A DNA stretch of 64,000 nucleotides, taken from positions 1 to 64,000 of the forward strand of contig QOQW01000024.1 of assembly GCA_003327425.1 (NCBI GenBank), given 5' to 3'. Position 1 is the first letter of the stretch, and the number at the start of each line of letters is the position of its first letter. The stretch comes from Candidatus Ozemibacter sibiricus (GTDB lineage: Bacteria; Muiribacteriota; Ozemobacteria; Ozemobacterales; Ozemobacteraceae). The notes beneath the pieces were generated by a model. It did not search any database, was not told where the DNA came from, and saw nothing but the letters and a program-made list of their open reading frames with translations. The position numbers and the translations under genes are program-made. Below are positions 59,679-64,000 of this stretch, in pieces.

Positions 59679-60764
59679 TCATTTCCCCCGGATCACGAAT
59701 TTATGGACATACGGCGAGGTCGAGAGGGCCAGCAGGGCTCCGTAGCCGGGGTAGAAGGCGATCTCGCCTCCTACTTCCAGAGGCGGATCGACATCCTCCA
59801 CATCGACCAGCAGGTGATCGCTGGAGCCGCCCAGCACGATGATGCGGGGGTCGACCGGCGTGATCCCGTCCACCACGACATCCTGGCGGCCGAGGTTGCA
59901 GATGGCCCGCCAGCGCACGCCTCGGTCGACGAAGGTGGCCACCTCGCCGAACGCATCCTGGCCCCGTTCCCCGATGGGGACCGAGGGTTTGCGCTCGAGT
60001 TCGATGATCTGGCCCACCCCGATCAGCGTATCCTGGCGGGTGCCGGGGAAGGGCGAGCGGTCGATGACGTTGCGCCCCAGAACGATGGCTTCCCCGACCC
60101 GGAAATGGTTGATCTCCTTGGGCATCTTGCCCGAGGCCAGCAGCGGCAGCCCCGAACTGTTGCCTCCCGAAATCAGGTTCAGGGGAAGCCCGGTCTCGCG
60201 ACGGCAGAGATCACGAATCTGCACCAGCCTGGTCATGTTCTCCACCGTCGGAATGACGCCGCCGTAACAGGCGAGGTTGCAGCCCAATCCGGCCACCTCG
60301 AGGTTGGGCAGGTCTTTGGCCGTCTTCACCACCTCGACCGCCCGGTCGGGCCAGACGCCTTCGCGCAGGTCGCCGACATCGACCATGATGATCACTTTGT
60401 GGATGACCCGCTGGGCCCGCGCCGCATCCGACAATGCTCGCAGCGTGGGAATCATCGAATTCAGGCTGTAGTCGGCCGATTGGACGACCTCGAACGCTTC
60501 CGAGGGCGAAGGCAGGCGTAGCAGCATCAACGGGACCCGAAAGCCCAGGCCGCGCAGGGCCCACAGATTGCTGACCCGCGAATCGGCCAGCATGTCGGCG
60601 CCCGCTTCGATCAAAGCCTCGGCGACCGAGGGATGGGCCGCGGTCACCTTGGTGACGCAAGCCAGTTGGGCGCCATGGTCGTGGCACAACTTGGCGATCG
60701 CTTGAGCATTCTCGCGGATGCGATCTTGGTAGATCTCGAGGCGGGGGGTTCGACTCAGTGTCAT
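59679..60764 (-). CDS. orr: Ornithine racemase (PLP, alanine-racemase N-terminal fold)
   Basis: 361 aa from ATG 60764 (GGAGG upstream). ACVTKVTAAHPSVAEALIEAG gives the PLP Lys. DSRVSNL, IIMVDVGDLREGVWP, and GGNSSGLPLL are typical of the alanine/ornithine racemase family. It makes D-ornithine, the substrate of the ornithine 4,5-aminomutase encoded upstream. The operon context, as in clostridial ornithine clusters, makes this assignment likely. Confidence 0.85.
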   Translation of the reverse strand: MTLSRTPRLEIYQDRIRENAQAIAKLCHDHGAQLACVTKVTAAHPSVAEALIEAGADMLADSRVSNLWALRGLGFRVPLMLLRLPSPSEAFEVVQSADYSLNSMIPTLRALSDAARAQRVIHKVIIMVDVGDLREGVWPDRAVEVVKTAKDLPNLEVAGLGCNLACYGGVIPTVENMTRLVQIRDLCRRETGLPLNLISGGNSSGLPLLASGKMPKEINHFRVGEAIVLGRNVIDRSPFPGTRQDTLIGVGQIIELERKPSVPIGERGQDAFGEVATFVDRGVRWRAICNLGRQDVVVDGITPVDPRIIVLGGSSDHLLVDVEDVDPPLEVGGEIAFYPGYGALLALSTSPYVHKFVIRGK

Positions 60765-60957
60765 GGCAACCTCCGGACCACACTGGGGAATAATGAGAAA
60801 TGAACGATGGGAAAGGGCGCCAGGAAGGACCAACGCATGCGCGGCCATTGGTCGGCGTGGCGAGGGCCGACCAGGCGATGCCCAGCACCGGGGCGAGCGC
60901 GCGAAGCTCGGTATGACGTGGTGGCGGGCAGGCGAGAGGGCGATCGGTCAGCGCCGG

Positions 60958-62319
60958 TCATGATGGACAGAAGCTTCCGGTCTGGGCCTGGCGGGCCCAG
61001 TCGGTGAAGACGGCCCGGACCGCCTCGGGGTAGGCGTCGGCGATGGTGCCCATGGCCGAGAACAGGTAGGTGCGATCGAGCAAGATCTGGGCTTCGGGTT
61101 TGGGCAGCAGGTGCTTGCCGGGCCCGGTGCAGATGCTGCGCAGGATCTCGGCGCCGCCCTCGACGCGGGTCAGCGCGCCGCCGGTGCCGATCACCCATTT
61201 CACGGCGGTCAGGTCTTTGCCGCGCACGATCTGGCGCCGCCCGGTCGGCGTATAGAGGTCGTGCAGGGTGCCGGCGTGGCGCCGCGCCCCGGCCTCGACG
61301 GCCCGCGCGCACAGCCAGCGGGTGACCTCGCGCTCGCGCTCGGTGGCGGGCATGGCGCGCACCTCGTCGGCGCGAGCCTGCCACTGGGCGTCGGCCACCA
61401 GTTCGAAGATATGTCGCGCGTTGACGAAGACGCCCAGATCGCCTTCCACGGTCCGCTTGGCGCGGGGCTCGGGATCGGTCTGCCGGGCAGCGAACTCGGG
61501 GCTGCCGTCGGTCACCGAATGAACATCGGTGGTGGCGCCGCCGACGTCGAAGACCACCACATCCCCGAGCACGTCGGCGAAGATCTCGGCCGCCTTCAGC
61601 ACGGCGCCGGGCGTCGGCAGCACGGGCCGCGCGGTCAGGCGTTGCAGGTCGTCCATGCCTGGAGCATGGATGATATGGCGGGCGAAGGCATCCTGGATCA
61701 ATGTGCGGAGCGGATCGACGTTCAGCACATCGACATCGGGGAAGACATTGGGCGCGACCAGCACCTCGCTGCCCGAGCCGGCGAACAGATCGCGCACCGC
61801 GCCGACCAGGGCGGCGTTGCCGGCGTAGATCACCGGCACCCCGAAGCGGGCGCGGGCGAGATCGGCCGCATTGTCGAGCACGGTGTCGCGGGCGCCGAAA
61901 TCGACGCCGCCCGCCAGCAGAATCAGATTGGGTTGGATCCGGCGGATCTCGTCGAGATCGGTCGGTGCCAGACGGCCGGCCGTCACCAGCTTGACGATGG
62001 CGCCGGCGCCCAGGCTGGCTTCGCGAGCCGCCCGCGCCGTCATGTTGTAGGTCAGGCCATGCACCGTCATGCGCAGGCCGCCCGCCGCCGAGCTGTTGAC
62101 GAAGACCTCGGCGCCTTCCTTCGAACGACGCGAGGTATGCTGGAGTTCGGCCAGGGCGCCGCGCACCCCGATGCCGACATCGCCCAGGGCGACCGTGGTG
62201 GGGGCGAACCCCTGCCCGACGTGGCGCAAGCCTCCGCTCGCCGGGTCGCGCAGGAAGGCGTTGGCTTTGGTGATGGTACTGCCGACCTCGATGGTCAGGA
62301 TATCGATCTCGCGTGCCAT
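60958..62319 (-). CDS. GlmL/MutL-like ASKHA ATPase, partner of the aminomutase
   Basis: 453 aa. LTIEVGSTITKANAF is the first phosphate loop and FDVGGATTDVHS the second, matching GlmL/MutL (glutamate mutase family), not the DNA repair MutL. KWVIGTGGALTRVEGG is a third ATPase motif. Such proteins accompany B12 mutases and are thought to aid their reactivation or assembly. 42 nt after oraE. Confidence 0.86.
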   Translation of the reverse strand: MAREIDILTIEVGSTITKANAFLRDPASGGLRHVGQGFAPTTVALGDVGIGVRGALAELQHTSRRSKEGAEVFVNSSAAGGLRMTVHGLTYNMTARAAREASLGAGAIVKLVTAGRLAPTDLDEIRRIQPNLILLAGGVDFGARDTVLDNAADLARARFGVPVIYAGNAALVGAVRDLFAGSGSEVLVAPNVFPDVDVLNVDPLRTLIQDAFARHIIHAPGMDDLQRLTARPVLPTPGAVLKAAEIFADVLGDVVVFDVGGATTDVHSVTDGSPEFAARQTDPEPRAKRTVEGDLGVFVNARHIFELVADAQWQARADEVRAMPATEREREVTRWLCARAVEAGARRHAGTLHDLYTPTGRRQIVRGKDLTAVKWVIGTGGALTRVEGGAEILRSICTGPGKHLLPKPEAQILLDRTYLFSAMGTIADAYPEAVRAVFTDWARQAQTGSFCPS

Positions 62320-62361
62320 GGGGAAGGCGCGGGGGGCGGCTGGCCGCCCCCCGCTCCAGGC

Positions 62362-64000
62362 TCAGAGTCCGCGTTTCCGCATGATCTTGACCAGGGCGTC
62401 GACCACATGGATGCCTTTGGTGCCGCGCCCGAAGCCGTCGTCCATGCCGTTCTCGCGGGCGATCTCCCGGGTCACCTGGGTGCCGCCGCTGATCAGCACG
62501 ACCTTGTCGCGGATGCCCTTCTCGCGGCACAGCTCGTCGAGCTTGCGCATCATCGCTTTGTGGACATCGTTGTGCGAGATGATGGTGCTGATCAGGATGG
62601 CATGGGCGCCGGTCTCGATGGCGGCGTCCACCAGCTTGCCCACGGGCACCGAGGTGCCGAGGTAGTGGTACTTGACCCCGTACTTCTCGATGCCTCCGTG
62701 CTTGATATCAAGGATCTCGCGCAAGCCGACGGAGTGTTCATCTTCCCCCACCGTCGCCGCAACCACTTTCAGGCCCCACTGCTTGACGGCGGCGCGCAGT
62801 TCTTCTTCCGGCAGCATCACTTCTTTGGGCGGGATCTTCAGCGTCTTCTTGTCGATGGCGATGTCGACCTTGCCCTTGACCTCGAGGAACGTGCCTTCGG
62901 CGGGGTGCATGACCTGGGCGTTGATGACCTCAGGATCGGACAATCCCATCTTCTTGGCGATCTCGAGGGCGGCGACCCGAGCCACGTCGATTTCTTCGGG
63001 CAAGAAGAACTGCAGCAGCATGGTACCGTCGCCGGCCCATTCGGCTTCGGGCTTGATCAGCCCGCCTTTGCGGTAGGGCCAGGTCTTCTCGAGACGCACG
63101 TGGCAGGTGTCAGAGGGATCGAGTTCGTCGATGTAGACGATCTTTTCGGGCTTGCACAGGGTGCAGCCATCGATCGGGTCGCAGGCTTTCTGGACGCCGG
63201 TCGGGAGGTGGTTGTGGCCGAAATGGCTGCAAACCGGGGCCATGTAGTCAGGATCGCGCGGCACGATGGTACCGGCTCCGACGCCACCTTTGCCGTCGCG
63301 GGCGATGCCGTCGCCATTCCGTTCGGGGTAGCGGCCGGAATCGACGAAGAAACCTTTCTCGACTGCCGCAAAATAACCGCCGGTCTCGAGCATTTCCTCG
63401 AGGAAGCAGATGGCCCGCTCTTTGAGATCGCGCACCATTTCGCCCAGGGGGCCGCTGCGGTCGATCTTGACCAGCTCCTGGATGCCGTCGAGGGCCACCA
63501 GGGTCTGCTTGGCCGTTTCGATGCCCCGGATGTTGTTGTAGTGCCAGGGAACGTTGCGCCCTTCATCGGGGGTGATGGTGCTTTGAATGTCGGCCCGGGT
63601 CAGGGCCGAGATCAGGGTGTCGATGACATGGGTGCGCGTGGCCTCTTCGATGTCGGCCTCGATGTAGCGAGTGTTCTGCTGGGCCCGCATCTTGTACTCG
63701 CTGAAGAAATCGCGCAGGGCCACCGCATAGGGCAGGTCATACCAGATCTTGGGGGCCGGCGGGGCGCAGGGCGGCACCGTCGACAGGCCGATCAGATCCT
63801 TCGGCATGCCGACCGCCACCGAGAAGGCCGAGTTGATGCCATGCTGCACCAGCAGCTCGGGCATGACCGACCAGCCTTCTTTGGCGGTGGCGTTGGCGTT
63901 GTGGGCGCCGTCGATCTGGAAGATGCGGGCGCCGGCCATCACCTTCTTGGCCTCGGCCGCGTCGACGAACGACCGGTACATGTTGACGTTGCGGTACAGT
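62362..64000 (-). CDS. oraE: D-ornithine 4,5-aminomutase large subunit, C-terminal part
   Basis: 546 codons visible; the frame is open at the right edge, so the start and about 200 residues are outside. B12-binding DxHxxG is present in EDEHSVGLREI, followed by IKHGGIEKYG (likely PLP-Lys region) and AHAILISTIISHNDVHKAMM of the Rossmann domain. The TIM-barrel part includes RNVPWHYNNIRGIETAKQ. It moves the terminal amino group of D-ornithine to C4, giving 2,4-diaminopentanoate. OraS should lie just upstream. Confidence 0.92.
   Translation of the reverse strand, partial: LYRNVNMYRSFVDAAEAKKVMAGARIFQIDGAHNANATAKEGWSVMPELLVQHGINSAFSVAVGMPKDLIGLSTVPPCAPPAPKIWYDLPYAVALRDFFSEYKMRAQQNTRYIEADIEEATRTHVIDTLISALTRADIQSTITPDEGRNVPWHYNNIRGIETAKQTLVALDGIQELVKIDRSGPLGEMVRDLKERAICFLEEMLETGGYFAAVEKGFFVDSGRYPERNGDGIARDGKGGVGAGTIVPRDPDYMAPVCSHFGHNHLPTGVQKACDPIDGCTLCKPEKIVYIDELDPSDTCHVRLEKTWPYRKGGLIKPEAEWAGDGTMLLQFFLPEEIDVARVAALEIAKKMGLSDPEVINAQVMHPAEGTFLEVKGKVDIAIDKKTLKIPPKEVMLPEEELRAAVKQWGLKVVAATVGEDEHSVGLREILDIKHGGIEKYGVKYHYLGTSVPVGKLVDAAIETGAHAILISTIISHNDVHKAMMRKLDELCREKGIRDKVVLISGGTQVTREIARENGMDDGFGRGTKGIHVVDALVKIMRKRGL

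Noticed and set aside
60958-62319. DNA mismatch repair MutL
   Set aside because: Motifs are ASKHA ATPase (GlmL-type), not GHKL, and the neighbours are B12-dependent ornithine enzymes.
1-64000. tRNA genes, rRNA genes and CRISPR arrays
   Set aside because: No cloverleaf-like segments with GGTTCGA-type arms in the non-coding gaps, no rRNA-like stretches, and no regularly spaced repeats were seen.

Overview
The window is a GC-rich, densely packed chromosomal segment from a didermic bacterium. Evidence for an outer membrane is a LysM-beta-barrel fusion at 8646-10850, and several lipoproteins are present. Metabolism looks anaerobic and amino-acid based: the right edge carries a B12-dependent ornithine degradation locus (ornithine aminomutase OraE, a GlmL/MutL-like partner, ornithine racemase, alanine racemase), and there are low-potential Fe-S proteins and a type III glutamine synthetase (GlnN). 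The mix of HEAT-repeat cyclases, GSIII and ornithine fermentation would fit a deep-branching lineage such as Candidatus Riflebacteria/Ozemobacteria. That placement is inference from gene content only. I see no prophage, insertion sequence, CRISPR array, rRNA or tRNA.

Left part (1-10.9 kb): a truncated minus-strand gene behind a structured leader, a nucleoside phosphorylase, a glycosyltransferase, a secreted C39-like cysteine peptidase, a sugar ABC transporter whose binding protein is fused to its first permease, a histone-deacetylase-fold protein that has lost its zinc site, and the LysM-barrel protein. Centre-left (10.9-22.6 kb): a five-gene minus-strand signalling operon with three class III nucleotide cyclases, a tail-anchored HEAT protein and an ankyrin protein. 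Two of the cyclases overlap by ATGA and have complementary active-site losses: one keeps only the metal half and the other keeps the substrate and transition-state half. Together they should build exactly one working site, as in the C1/C2 pair of animal adenylyl cyclases. I consider this the most interesting system in the window.

Middle (22.7-40.8 kb): an FmdB-type zinc ribbon, TrmL, a secreted acidic zinc-ribbon protein under a promoter with a perfect palindrome, a two-domain polyphosphate:AMP phosphotransferase, a CBS-nucleotidyltransferase, a compact pyrimidine operon (pyrC-E-F-D-K plus a metallophosphoesterase), an overlapping CHAD/Ppx-HD pair probably acting on polyphosphate, a large lipoprotein, a DUF362 protein and serA-serC.

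Right part (40.9-64 kb): a secreted coiled-coil protein overlapping an orphan beta-class DNA methyltransferase, a ferredoxin, a GH13-like protein with altered catalytic regions, glnN downstream of an AT-rich control region, a lipoprotein, a Tat-exported DUF362 protein paired with a membrane polyferredoxin, a beta-CASP nuclease with an unknown small protein and TldD/TldE, an Rpn/transposase_31-type nuclease, and the ornithine operon running off the right edge.
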